The notes: generated by a model from the letters alone, not told the origin. 64,000 nt of DNA from Oegoconia quadripuncta (GCA_949316235.1 OX438749.1:32560022-32624021), one strand, 5' to 3'. Shown: positions 47,362-57,505, numbered from the stretch's first letter. A program made the numbers and translations.

Positions 47362-47700
47362 GTTTCGAGTGAAGAACTACAGCTCTACCCCGCGCCCCGC
47401 ACCTGCCGCAGCTACAGCTCTATCCAGGGACTCGCACCGACCGCACCAGCTGTACCCGCACCGGACGAACCTACAGCTCTACCCAGCGCCTGGCACCGCC
47501 AACACCAGCTCTATCCAGTGCCCCGCCCGTGTTTCGAGTGAAGAACTGCAGCTCTACCCCGCGCCCCGCGCCTGCCGCACCTACAGCTCTATCCAGCGAC
47601 TCGCACCGACCGCACCAGCTGTACCCGCACCGGCCGCACCTACAGCTCTACCCAGCGCCTGGCACCGACCACACCAGCTCTATCCAGCGCCCCACCCCGA
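47362..47700 (+). repeat. 169-bp GC-rich tandem duplication in the Polinton
   Basis: Two copies of a 169-bp unit (47362-47530 and 47531-47699), each starting gtttcgagtgaagaact, about 93 percent alike. Each contains two versions of an acagctctacccagcgcc subrepeat. All three forward frames are open for most of the stretch, and one frame gives QLYPAP-type proline-rich peptides. It lies just upstream of the putative first donor at 47811. It could be 5' UTR, a promoter array or coding; I cannot decide. Confidence 0.7.
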
Positions 47701-47808
47701 CCGCGCTCACAAGGCTCGTGATTCCGTGCCCGCAACGTGCTCGCAAATCTCGCAATCCTCGGTCAGCGCCGTGCACAGCTGATTACCAAACGATCTCAAC
47801 CTACTAAA

Positions 47809-49109
47809 ATGTTAGTAAGTATACTAAGCTACTGTAATTTTATTCTTGTTTTATGAAATTGTTTTGAATTATTACGTACCTATAGATAAAAAGAATGCAT
47901 AGTTGTTAGACCCGAAATTTTCTCACCAAATAATGGATATTTTTAATTAGTTGTTTCTATTCTTTAGATAGTTGCTATAAATATTCCAAATCAATATACC
48001 ATAATATACATTGATTATTTCTCAATTTAACCAAAGTATTTCTTTACAATTAAATATTACTCTAATAAATTTCTATCTAAAGACTAGGTAATTGTCAAAT
48101 TGTATTCTTAAATATTTTTTATCTTTGTTTTTTAGATTTAGCATGCCAGTTACCTATGTCATTTCTCCTCCATTTCTTAGTCGAAGTAAATAGTTTGAAT
48201 GAGTATCTGAAGGAGATTCCCTCGATTTCAAGTACATTTCATAATATATTTTTCTAATTCAATGTTATTTCATTTCAGGTCTGAATCCGATTGCGAATCT
48301 GTGGCCCCATCAAAATCGCTGTTGCCTAAAAAAGCGAAGAGAGTCCCATCGGCGTCGGTGGCATCAAAACGCAAAAACACCTCCAGGTAAATAAATATAA
48401 CATGTACCTATTTTATGTAATCTTTATTTACATTATTGTATGTTACCTAGGTCACGGCACAATTCAACGGCAAGAAATAATTTCGTACATCATTTTGTTC
48501 CTACCATTTGACATGTGTTACGAGATTTCTGTTCCCGTTTGACCATAAACAGTTACAATTGGTCATATAGAAGATATTTTCTCACCATGCGTTGACTTTC
48601 AAAAATCGCTACCTTGAGCGCAGAAATCACATAAAGTTGTTTTATTTGAGTAACTTTTTTAGCGAAGTAGCTATAACATGATAAGTAAAAATCTGATAAG
48701 GTAAATAATAAAAATTTCCTTTTGCAGCGCTACGAAAACGAAATCGCAGTTGGCAGACATTTTTGGTCTCTGTGAAGACGACGACCGTGAAGAGTGTGCG
48801 CACCCCGTAGACAACAAACAAAAGCTGCTGTCATACATCTCATCTCGCGTAGCGAACGGGGTGCAAAGACGCGTCGCTCCCACTGCCGGCGACTTCTATA
48901 TCGAGTTGCGGGTCTACGACCGTATCGACGCTGAGCTTACTACATCCGAGGATCGTTGGAAGAAAGCACTCCTACGCTTATGCTGTCAGATCAAGGAAGA
49001 ATCTGCACAGTGGACAGCGCTGCAGCGCTTCGTAAAGCAAGCACACATTTTATTTGAGGACGCTGATCGAACATTTTATTCCGATAAAATAAGTATAAGA
49101 CGTGCTTAA
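47809..49109 (+). CDS. Polinton spliced gene of unknown function (about 163 aa)
   Basis: I do not recognise the product. A 3' exon (48728-49109) ends in TAA and carries QLADIFGLCEDDDREE and an alpha-helical C-terminal half. Its frame continues through an acceptor (tttttgcag) into an upstream exon, 48279-48386 (tttcag...ctccag|gtaaat), rich in Ser/Lys with a nuclear-signal-like PKKAKR. Neither exon has an ATG at its beginning. A donor at 47811 (actaaaat|gttagt) would join AT to the G of 48279 and make the start codon across the junction, in the right frame. Introns would be 468 and 341 nt. Exon 2 to exon 3 is well supported; exon 1 and the split start are inference. It precedes polB on the same strand. 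Confidence 0.6.
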
Positions 49110-49779
49110 ATGTTAACTATAAATAAATTTCTAATTTTCATATGGTAATTGTCTATAATTTTGGTATTGGTTTTATTATTTGGTACTCTAATTCACATAG
49201 TTCACATGCATTAGTAAAAATAGTTCTTTTAAGTGGTAAGTATAGGTAATCGTGATTTAATTAAATTCCATAATTTTCTATATATTACACATCTAAATAA
49301 TACGAATACCCCTTTTTGTTTGATATAAAACAAAAAGGCGTATGATTAAAGATTACCCGTACTTTGTAAATTAAAGTTAGCAAAGAACTATTATTACTTA
49401 CTATTTATTAAACAGAATATAGGTACTTCCTAACATAGTATAAATACTTAGATGCTTAATTTACTTGCAGTCAAATAAAATAAGTATACTTGTATTATAA
49501 GTATACTTATATTTGCCGTGTGATGCTCAGCAGTGGGTTGCAATAGGGTACTCAAACTAATCAACTTTAAATTTTATGTTTACTTTAAATGAAAGTATAA
49601 AAAAAAATACATATTATTATTAATCTAGGTATTACCTATATTTGTTAATTTAAGTGAGTTAATTCATAATACAGCTTAGTACGTGGTGAAAATTTAGTTT
49701 CAGGTGCTCCCATTGTAATTGTTGGTAATCTGCTGGGTTACATTAAATTATATTATATCGACTTTATAGTTTCCAGAGG

Positions 49780-49850
49780 AAATCTTAATCTTATATAAGG
49801 ATTGTTGAGATTCAATTAAGAGTATATAGCTAGTATTTGAATTCATTAAA
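49780..49850 (+). promoter_or_regulatory. TATA box and leader of polB
   Basis: tatataagg at 49792-49800 lies 51-59 bp before the polB ATG at 49851. The leader ends cattaaaatgcc, with A at -3. Inferred core promoter. Confidence 0.55.
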
Positions 49851-52800
49851 ATGCCATTTTGTTCTGTGTGCAACGTCTTAGTGAAAAAAACGCGGTGGAT
49901 AGGTCACTTGCGCAGTAACGCACATAAGAACAATGATATCCCTCCGTTGATGGTGGGTGTCGAGAACGTTTTACTGGTGAACACTGCGTTTCGGGGACGT
50001 ATTGTCACCTATAGGGTAGTGGCGGAAGGCGATGATGAACTTTATTCTACGCGCTCTTTTTTTATAAATTTGCGTCGTAAAATTGAGCCCCTTTTAGCTA
50101 AGTCAATAAGAATTCATACAAATATAAAAGTCAATTTTGAGTTGTTTTCAAGTTTTTTGTTGATCAAAAATAATTTACAAGAGCAGAAATCGTTTACAAC
50201 GAAAAACCTTTCACTTCATTTAAATTATAATTTTAATGAAACATTTACAGAAGTTGAAAATAGTATAATGAAAAAAATGGAAGAGTTTCAAGAAAGAGAT
50301 AGTGGTTGGACTTTTTTACACAACTCTCACTTTGAAATAAATATCAATAAATATCAACCGTTGAGAGGATCTAGCTATATTAATTTACCAGCATTCATAA
50401 AAAATAAGAAGGCTTGTTTAAATATAAATAACAAAGATGAATACTGTTTCTTGTGGTCAGTTACAGCTTCTCTCTACCCTACCAGTAAACACCCCGAGCG
50501 CGTGTCCTCGTACCCCCATTTCCGACAGTTATTCAATATTAAAGATATGTCTTTTCCTGTCACTTTTAAAGATGTATCCATTTTTGAGAAAAATAACCCG
50601 AATATTAGTATTTTTATTTACGGGTTAAACAATAAAAGATATATTACGGGACCGCTGTATAAATCTGAGTCCCTCCTTAAAAACACTAAGCGCGTTCATT
50701 TGCTCTTGTTAGAAAATAATACTTCATCTCATTATTGCTTAATTAAAGATCTTCCTCGTCTCGTTAGAAATCAAGTAACCAGTCATCATGGAAAATTATA
50801 TTTTTGCGAAACCTGTTTCTTGTTTTTTCCGAAAGAAGTTGAACTCGAGAACCACAGTTGTGGTGGCGTTGTTACCGTATTACCTCAAAAAGGTGCTGTA
50901 CTTAAATTTAAAAACTATGAACGAAAACAAAATGTGCCGTTTGTTGTGTATGCGGATTTCGAGACTATGTTACAACCGATTTACGGCTGCGAACCTGATC
51001 CGAGTGTTGCTAGTACTTGCGATTTGCAACGTCACATACCTATCGCATTTGCGTACAACATCGTGTGTAACGTTGATGACAAATACAATCGATTTGTGAC
51101 TTATCGGGGTAAAAATTGTGTTTCGAAATTTATAACTTCACTACATAATGACGCCAAAAAAATTCAATCAATCTTAAATTCTACTGAGCCTATATTGTTT
51201 ACTGAGCAAAATTCTAAGGATTTTGACAATGCCACACGATGTCACATATGTAATCACTTGTTGTGGAACGATAGAGTCAAAGATCACTGTCACATCACGG
51301 GGCGTTTTCGTGGTGCAGCTCATATGCATTGCAACTTACAATACAAAGTTCCAAAATGTATTCCTGTATTTTTTCATAACCTTTCGGGATATGATAGTCA
51401 TTTATTTATTAAAGAATTAGGTGAACTCCCTGGGAACATTAAAATTTTACCAAAAACTAAAGAAAATTATATTTCTTTTTCCAAGTTCTTACCCGTTTCG
51501 GATAATAAATATATTCAATTGCGTTTTACTGATTCTTTAAAATTTTTAGGAACGAGTTTAGATAAATTAGCTAAAACTATGGCGAAATCTGATTTAAAAT
51601 ATCTTCGCAGTCATTTTCCTGATGACTTACAATTTAATTTACTATCTCGAAAAGGTGTTTACCCATACAATTATATGACTGACTGGAAGACTTATTTAGA
51701 GTCTAGTTTGCCTCGAAAATCACAGTTTTATAATACATTAACTGGTGAACACATTTCTGATGATGATTTCGAACACGCTCAGCTAGTTTGGTCCAAATTT
51801 AACATAAAAGATTTAGGCGAGTATACTGATCTCTATCTTAAATCAGACGTATTGTTACTGAGCGACATCTTCGAACATTTTCGCGATACATGTAAACAAC
51901 ACTATAAATTAGATCCATCATTTTACATTACTCTCCCAAGCCTATCCTTCGATGCAATGCTTCTAAAAACTGGCGTTGAGTTGGAATTAATAGCGGACTT
52001 AGAAATTATCCAAATGATTCAAAGCGGCATAAGGGGGGGAATGTGTATGTGTCCGCATCGTTATGCTAAAGCAAACCATAAATATATCCCTGATTACGAC
52101 CCTACACAACAAGATTCATACATAGCATACATCGATTGTAATAATTTATATGGTTATAGTATGTGTCAAACCCTTCCTCAATCAGACTTTAGATTTTTAG
52201 AATATAATGAAATAGAAAATTTAAATGTACTAAACATAGAAGATGAATCCGAATACGGCTATATACTCGAAGTTGATTTGCTTTATCCAGACTACTTACA
52301 TCAATATCATAATGATTTACCATTCTGTCCAGAGAAATGTATCCCACCCGGAGGCAAAAATAAAAAGCTTGTGCTCAATTTATACAACAAATATAACTAT
52401 GTGATTCATTATGTTCACTTAAAAAAGTGTTTAGAGCATGGTTTAATACTGTGTAAAATTCACAGAGCAATTACTTTCAAACAGAGCTCATATCTTAAGA
52501 AATATATTGAATTAAATACTCAACTGCGTCAAAAAGCAAAATCTACATTTGAACAAGATTTTTTTAAACTGTTGAATAATTCAGTGTTTGGAAAGACTCT
52601 TGAGAATACTGAGCGTAGAGTTAGTGTACACTTGGTAAATCAATGGCATGACACCCTCAACAAAACAAAAAAGAAAACTGGTGCAGATAGTTTAATTGCC
52701 AGTCCATATTTTCATAGCGTTTCTGTTTTTACCGATAATTTGGTGGCTGTTCAAATGAAGCCCGAACAAAGTATCTTGGATAAGCCGATCTACATTGGCT

Positions 52801-53375
52801 TCACGGTTTTAGAGTTATCTAAAACACACATGTATAATTTCCATTATAATGTTATCAAACCATTTTATGAAGATCGTGTTCAATTGTGCTATACGGATAC
52901 GGACAGTTTTATTTATTCCATTAACTGCGCCGATTTTTATAATGACATAAATAAATATTTTTTAAATTACTTTGATAGCAGTAATTATGGAGACGAAAAT
53001 ATATATGACATTCCTCTTAAAAATAAAAAGGTTCCAGGATTGTTTAAGGATGAAATGGCAGGACAAATTGTATCAGAATTTGTAGGACTCCGGTCAAAAC
53101 TGTATTGTCTAAAAACTAAAGATGAAATTGTTAAGAAAGCAAAGGGGGTGAAGTCTTACGTAGTTCGCGATTTGGAGTTATCGGATTATAAGTCGGTTCT
53201 TTACAATAAAGAAATAATACGAAAAAAGAATATTTTATTTCGATCAATAAAACACGAGATATTTACAAGAAATGTTAATAAAATCGCTCTTTCTGGCAAT
53301 GACGACAAAAGATTCATTTCAAATGACAAAATATCCACTAAGGCATGGGGTAGTTCGTGGATTTTAAAATGTTAA
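49851..53375 (+). CDS. polB: Protein-primed family B DNA polymerase (Polinton pPolB)
   Basis: A single 1174-residue frame. It begins with a C2H2-like finger (C4, C7, H19, H25), and a second finger-like CETC...H..C block lies near 320. The 3'-5' exonuclease motifs are Exo I DFET (D369, E371), Exo II HNLSGYDSHLF (H509-F519) and Exo III YTDLYLKSDV (658-667). Polymerase motifs are A (DCNNLYG, D762), B (NNSVFGK, 909-915) and C (YTDTDS, 1014-1019). Between Exo I and Exo II is a zinc module, CHIC (464-467), DHCHITGRFRGAA (478-490), C494, similar to endonuclease VII-type HNH folds. Polinton polymerases are thought to replicate the element from its termini with a protein primer. No frame breaks are seen. 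A poly-A signal follows at 53630. Confidence 0.95.
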   Translation: MPFCSVCNVLVKKTRWIGHLRSNAHKNNDIPPLMVGVENVLLVNTAFRGRIVTYRVVAEGDDELYSTRSFFINLRRKIEPLLAKSIRIHTNIKVNFELFSSFLLIKNNLQEQKSFTTKNLSLHLNYNFNETFTEVENSIMKKMEEFQERDSGWTFLHNSHFEININKYQPLRGSSYINLPAFIKNKKACLNINNKDEYCFLWSVTASLYPTSKHPERVSSYPHFRQLFNIKDMSFPVTFKDVSIFEKNNPNISIFIYGLNNKRYITGPLYKSESLLKNTKRVHLLLLENNTSSHYCLIKDLPRLVRNQVTSHHGKLYFCETCFLFFPKEVELENHSCGGVVTVLPQKGAVLKFKNYERKQNVPFVVYADFETMLQPIYGCEPDPSVASTCDLQRHIPIAFAYNIVCNVDDKYNRFVTYRGKNCVSKFITSLHNDAKKIQSILNSTEPILFTEQNSKDFDNATRCHICNHLLWNDRVKDHCHITGRFRGAAHMHCNLQYKVPKCIPVFFHNLSGYDSHLFIKELGELPGNIKILPKTKENYISFSKFLPVSDNKYIQLRFTDSLKFLGTSLDKLAKTMAKSDLKYLRSHFPDDLQFNLLSRKGVYPYNYMTDWKTYLESSLPRKSQFYNTLTGEHISDDDFEHAQLVWSKFNIKDLGEYTDLYLKSDVLLLSDIFEHFRDTCKQHYKLDPSFYITLPSLSFDAMLLKTGVELELIADLEIIQMIQSGIRGGMCMCPHRYAKANHKYIPDYDPTQQDSYIAYIDCNNLYGYSMCQTLPQSDFRFLEYNEIENLNVLNIEDESEYGYILEVDLLYPDYLHQYHNDLPFCPEKCIPPGGKNKKLVLNLYNKYNYVIHYVHLKKCLEHGLILCKIHRAITFKQSSYLKKYIELNTQLRQKAKSTFEQDFFKLLNNSVFGKTLENTERRVSVHLVNQWHDTLNKTKKKTGADSLIASPYFHSVSVFTDNLVAVQMKPEQSILDKPIYIGFTVLELSKTHMYNFHYNVIKPFYEDRVQLCYTDTDSFIYSINCADFYNDINKYFLNYFDSSNYGDENIYDIPLKNKKVPGLFKDEMAGQIVSEFVGLRSKLYCLKTKDEIVKKAKGVKSYVVRDLELSDYKSVLYNKEIIRKKNILFRSIKHEIFTRNVNKIALSGNDDKRFISNDKISTKAWGSSWILKC

Positions 53376-54172
53376 TTCAATTATATTTAAGAATACTTGT
53401 CAGTCAAATGTTTTTTTTTTTTACAATAAGATTATTAATGTAATAAGTTAGTATTACTAAATATATATTTTTATAACTATTATGTATATTTTTAAAGCGA
53501 CATAAACCTACATGATCTGTTACATCATATTTACCTATTCTACTTGTTATGTTGTGTACCTACCTGCCATGTATTGTAGTTAGAACTAAGTGATTTAATA
53601 TACTACTGCTCACTGTGTAAAGAATGTGAAATAAATAATTACCAACATGATTTTATGTTTACTTTCTTTAACCACTTTTTGGAATTGACTAAGTACCTAC
53701 TCTATACGTGTGAAAGCCAACGGTGATTCTGATTATGTACATAGATAGATAGATGTTATCATAGGTCCCTTAGTAGCCTTATACAACACCCTCGCAGAGA
53801 GAGGGGAAAATTTAATTACGTAGTAAATACTGACAAAACGTGTATAAACTTGTTGCAATCATGTCAGCAGAATGTGACACTACAACAGTTTAGCGGGTTA
53901 CGTAATTGTAAAATATTTTTGATGACATGGTTAACCTAAATTTGCATTATTGTCGATGTGTACTACACATACAATAGTCATTCAATTGTCTGCACCCGAG
54001 AGTCTTGGACGATCATCTCTTACATGAAGCCGACAGCATAGTGGTACCACAAAAAATTAAAATAATCAGAAAATCTTTGACATATTGGTAAGTTTATATG
54101 AATCTGGGTAAATTAATTAAATCAGATGCTTTAAATACCTATTTTAAACTTAATAAATTGTTTGTTACAGAA
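53376..54172 (+). other. polB 3' region and 5' region of the next gene
   Basis: Contains polyadenylation signal aataaa at 53630-53635. Further on is a probable 5'-UTR intron of the next gene: donor attg|gtaagt at 54088 and acceptor ttgttacag at 54170, 83 nt. Nothing else is recognised. Confidence 0.5.
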
Positions 54173-54598
54173 ATGTCTGACGGATCACCTTCATATTCAC
54201 CTGCATATGCCTGCGAGCAAAATGTACAAGACTATTGGGTTAACTTCGATGAATCGTTTCCAGATTTAACTAAACGTCAACGAGAACCTAAACAAAAGAA
54301 AGTCAAGCGTAGTGCAAGCAGTAAGCCGCATATAAAGAAAACATTACATCAACATTCCTTGTCGTATGTAATTACAAAAGAAAAACTACAAGGATTAAAG
54401 TTGATTAAAGTAAAGGTATTGGACTTGTCGAATCCAATACCGAGGAATATTGATAGTGATGCTGATAATAGCAGTGACAGTGATGTTATGCTGCGTGCGC
54501 AGTATGTAGTAAAAGACGTTTATGATGATATAATGGATCATACGGAAACATTGATCAAAAGTATATCTAAAAAACTATGTGCTCATGATTGTGTGTAA
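54173..54598 (+). CDS. Polinton small plus-strand protein, unknown
   Basis: 141 residues starting MSDGSPSYSPAYACEQ. I chose the ATG at 54173 because it lies three bases after a clear splice acceptor (ttgtttgttacag) that pairs with the donor at 54088. The in-frame ATG further upstream at 54098 would lie inside that intron. The protein has a strongly basic segment (KQKKVKRSASSKPHIKK, about 51-67), then an acidic DSDADNSSDSD stretch. This suggests a nuclear or nucleic-acid-associated protein, but there is no family match I know. An aataaa follows at 54624. It is the last gene before the convergent block. Confidence 0.6.
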   Translation: MSDGSPSYSPAYACEQNVQDYWVNFDESFPDLTKRQREPKQKKVKRSASSKPHIKKTLHQHSLSYVITKEKLQGLKLIKVKVLDLSNPIPRNIDSDADNSSDSDVMLRAQYVVKDVYDDIMDHTETLIKSISKKLCAHDCV

Positions 54599-54946
54599 TT
54601 ATTTGTGTATAATTGTGTTTGTAAATAAATAGTACTTAAGCATACATGTAAAATTTCTTGTACATAGAATTGTAAAATTTCTTATTAATATATTTCTTCA
54701 TTGTTAAATACAATTTGTTTATTTTACTTCACTTTCTCAATAAATTCAAACTAAAAAATCGTTCAGTTTTTTTATTTCATAGTGTGCTTTAAAACTAAGA
54801 GGTAGGTTATAAAAATGAAAGAAAATATTTTGTAAATATGACAAACTTTATTTAAAATCAAATCAATGTCGCTAAATAAATTTACAATAATTCAAGATAA
54901 TATTTTCTTAATAAAGTAGATATCTGTAAAATAGTTTTAATCTAGT
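54599..54946. terminator. Convergent 3' region with polyadenylation signals on both strands
   Basis: aataaa on the plus strand at 54624-54629, and tttatt (minus-strand signal) at 54847-54852, bracket about 220 bp between the two convergent gene blocks. No gene. Confidence 0.55.
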
Positions 54947-55444
54947 TTAATTAATATAATCATAAATATGATTGTCAATATACCATTTTTTTATTAATAG
55001 AACATTACTTAATGCACATTTTTTTGTATGTTCAATACAATTCAAATTACCATCACTTTTACAATAATTTTCACGCAACCTTAAAAAATTTGGACAGCCT
55101 TTCTCTCCAATATCTATTATTTCACAATTTCCTGACAATTCCTTGATCCATTTCATTTTTTCAAAACCTTTTGTTAATATTTTTTTATTGCTTAGGTATG
55201 GAATAATTATGCGTTTAAACTCGCGGAAGTCAATAAATCCTTCACTCCAATATATTCCATAATTTTTTTCTATCCACCTGACTTGTTTCTTTTCCTCTTT
55301 TGATAAGTAATTAAAACAGTAAGGAGGTTTGACCAAAAATATTTGAGTATATTCTTGAGTCCCTATGGCTAATTCTTTGACAATAAAATTGTTTTTTAAA
55401 TCCTTAAATCCTTGGACATCAACAATAACAGTTGTAGCATTCAT
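54947..55444 (-). CDS. Polinton 165-aa orphan, possibly an RNase H/exonuclease-like fold
   Basis: The start TTVIVDVQGFKDLKNNFIVK and the following alternating strands resemble the first part of a DEDD exonuclease fold, with VDVQG in place of the usual acidic pair. That resemblance is only suggestive. The C-terminal third has four Cys and a His (NYCKSDGNLNCIEHTKKC) that could bind zinc. The ATG overlaps the stop of the capsid gene as ATGA, so the pair is probably translated from the same message. Last gene of the minus-strand block. Confidence 0.55.
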   Translation of the reverse strand: MNATTVIVDVQGFKDLKNNFIVKELAIGTQEYTQIFLVKPPYCFNYLSKEEKKQVRWIEKNYGIYWSEGFIDFREFKRIIIPYLSNKKILTKGFEKMKWIKELSGNCEIIDIGEKGCPNFLRLRENYCKSDGNLNCIEHTKKCALSNVLLIKKWYIDNHIYDYIN

Positions 55445-56652
55445 GATATTTTCTTCACGATGTTGCTCAAAGGTTTATATTCAAATAAACAGTCGTTTAA
55501 TATTAGGCAATACGCTGATGTTTGATCAGGTATATCTTTATCACTTTCAAATTCTACTCTAACGTCGACGGATCCTCCTGACTTTAAGTTCTCTACTTGT
55601 CGAGAACAATCAATCACAAATAATGGTGTTTTAATTTTAAAATCTTTGTAGCTCAACATTGGTTCCGGTCGGCGTCCATAATAAGACTGTTGAAATTTTG
55701 CATACTGTTCGTATATTAAAGCATAGTTATTATTTTTAAAATTTAAATTTAGGTTTTCATATGGAAAATAGGTAGAGTTAAGATATACTTTGACATTTCT
55801 CAAATTACAATGATCAAATTGCGTCATATTCCTATTTACATGATTCTTACGACTAGTTTGAAATCCTATAATTACGTATCTAGGTTTTTCTATTTGAGAC
55901 GATGTCTTTATAGACCACGTATGTTTTGAAGTCCTAGGAAGTACTGGATATTCATAGAGATCCCAGTTTCTAAACATAATATTTAATGCACGGTCTTTTT
56001 CCAAATAACGTAGTAAATTAATTCTTTCACGATCAGAGACTTTTACGTGAGGTACACGCCAAACAATTTTACTGATTACAATATCCTCTACACTTTCATT
56101 TGGCTCTAGTTTCACTGCATTGACGTTCGTATTACTTCGCAATAAAATAAGTTCATGTTTGCAATTTAATAAAATTTTGTTGTAGTCTTCTGCGAATCCT
56201 AAAATCTTATTAAGCGGTATGCTTGCTGCGAAATAACCATCCGTGCATGGGGTTCCATCAATATCCCATCCCCAATGCTTCGACATTTTTGATTCACCTT
56301 CATTCATAGACAAGAGGGATTTCATTGTTGTAGTAATACCTACATTTTTAACTTTATCAATTTCAACTCCGTTAATTTCATAGCGAATATCTTGAAACAA
56401 AAAAAGTATAGGATTGTTTGTTAAATGGAAATCTGTTACCTTTATTTTAGGATCACTATTAACAATCTTAATATTTCCCTCTACGTATAATGAACTAGCC
56501 GATGGCAATACATATAAATCTTGTTGATTTATTGGTATTCGTATCTCATCGTTGACGTTAAAACTTGTTACGTAAGGTTTGTAGGTATGGTATTCAAAGC
56601 TTTCAATAGAGTTGTCATATGTTACAGGATCTGTTACGTTCAAAATATTCAT
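55441..56652 (-). CDS. Major capsid-like protein (F54H12.2-type)
   Basis: 403 residues, rich in beta-strand-like segments. Recognisable are the N-terminal FEYHTYKPYVTSFNVNDEIR and PINQQDLYVLPSASSLYVEG, and the C-terminal LRNVKVYLNSTYFPYENLNL, YAKFQQSYYG and LFVIDCSRQ segments. These match a family of uncharacterised insect and nematode proteins (F54H12.2-like) found in Polintons. By position and size it is the best candidate for the double jelly-roll capsid protein; that fold is inferred and not shown. It overlaps both neighbours by 4 nt (ATGA). The frame is complete. Confidence 0.7.
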   Translation of the reverse strand: MNILNVTDPVTYDNSIESFEYHTYKPYVTSFNVNDEIRIPINQQDLYVLPSASSLYVEGNIKIVNSDPKIKVTDFHLTNNPILFLFQDIRYEINGVEIDKVKNVGITTTMKSLLSMNEGESKMSKHWGWDIDGTPCTDGYFAASIPLNKILGFAEDYNKILLNCKHELILLRSNTNVNAVKLEPNESVEDIVISKIVWRVPHVKVSDRERINLLRYLEKDRALNIMFRNWDLYEYPVLPRTSKHTWSIKTSSQIEKPRYVIIGFQTSRKNHVNRNMTQFDHCNLRNVKVYLNSTYFPYENLNLNFKNNNYALIYEQYAKFQQSYYGRRPEPMLSYKDFKIKTPLFVIDCSRQVENLKSGGSVDVRVEFESDKDIPDQTSAYCLILNDCLFEYKPLSNIVKKIS

Positions 56653-56837
56653 TTTAATAGTCCAATAATCTTGAGGAATTGTTGATTTTCTTTTGTTAGT
56701 TTGTTCTTGGCGAAATACTTTTTTTTTGTTGATTTAATTTTATGACTAAAACAGTTGCACGATGTTCCTCCTTCAATGGTAAGATTAGTTCTAATACTTG
56801 ATAGTTTTGGTGTCGGATATTTATTAAAATCTAACAT
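56649..56837 (-). CDS. Polinton 62-aa orphan between penton and capsid genes
   Basis: Short and basic (about 13 Lys/Arg), with a Cys pair SCNCFSH. It overlaps the penton-like gene by 7 nt upstream and the capsid gene by the ATGA of 56649-56652. Exact tight packing on both sides, not similarity, is the reason for calling it. Possibly a small virion or core protein. Confidence 0.5.
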   Translation of the reverse strand: MLDFNKYPTPKLSSIRTNLTIEGGTSCNCFSHKIKSTKKKYFAKNKLTKENQQFLKIIGLLK

Positions 56838-57505
56838 TTTCTTTTCAGGTGTAAATAGATTTGAATTTCTTCTTCTCGTAAATTAACCAGGCTATTATTT
56901 ACATCTAACACTCTTATATTAATTGAAGTGATGCTGTTTTGATTTACAGGAAAATATATGATATTTCTTGGTATTTCTATTATCCTGTAACCCGGTGGTA
57001 TATTAGGAACAAATTCATGAATTATGTGACTCGGTTTTCCGTTTACAAATGAACCACTAACAATGTCACATTCGATTCTTAGCACGGATGTTGATAGAAT
57101 GTTGACTGGATAACGCGACTCGTGTAATATATTGGCCTTTAACAATTCTTTTCCAAAACCTAATATTTTCCCAATCGAATCTTGTTTTTCGAAATGAATA
57201 TCTTTTGAACACTTAATTGTGATTTTTAGCGTATTGTTGTTACACGATATTTTCAAAGTACAATCTAACACGTTCTTTTGTAAATAATCACTTATGTCCA
57301 AAAGTTCGTAGGATCCTTCAGGTATTTCTATGATTTCATTTTCACCGTAATAGAACTTATTATTTCTCTTATCTACGTTTGGTATCGAATTAAACGTAGA
57401 AAAATATAAAAGACCGCACTCATATTCACCTTCTAATTGTAAAGCAGGCGAATAATTTGTCAACAAAGACGATGTAGTATCAGATATTGACAGCGTGAAT
57501 GTCAT
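56831..57505 (-). CDS. Penton-like minor capsid protein
   Basis: 224 residues from the ATG at 57505 (MTFTLSISDTTSSLLTNYSP). An upstream in-frame ATG at 57592 would overlap the protease and adds an unlike basic stretch, so it was not used. The LEGEYECGLLYFSTFNSIPN and EIPEGSYELLDISDYLQK segments are typical of the second structural protein in insect Polintons, predicted as a single jelly-roll penton. The C-terminal IPPGYRIIEIPRNIIYFPVN is also beta-rich. It would close the five-fold vertices of the capsid. The assignment is by family memory and gene order. Confidence 0.65.
   Translation of the reverse strand: MTFTLSISDTTSSLLTNYSPALQLEGEYECGLLYFSTFNSIPNVDKRNNKFYYGENEIIEIPEGSYELLDISDYLQKNVLDCTLKISCNNNTLKITIKCSKDIHFEKQDSIGKILGFGKELLKANILHESRYPVNILSTSVLRIECDIVSGSFVNGKPSHIIHEFVPNIPPGYRIIEIPRNIIYFPVNQNSITSINIRVLDVNNSLVNLREEEIQIYLHLKRKC

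Noticed and set aside
47263..47782. Proline-rich protein gene in the Polinton left arm
   Set aside because: All three frames are open through a GC-rich tandem duplication, so an open frame is not evidence; reported as a repeat and left open in the findings.
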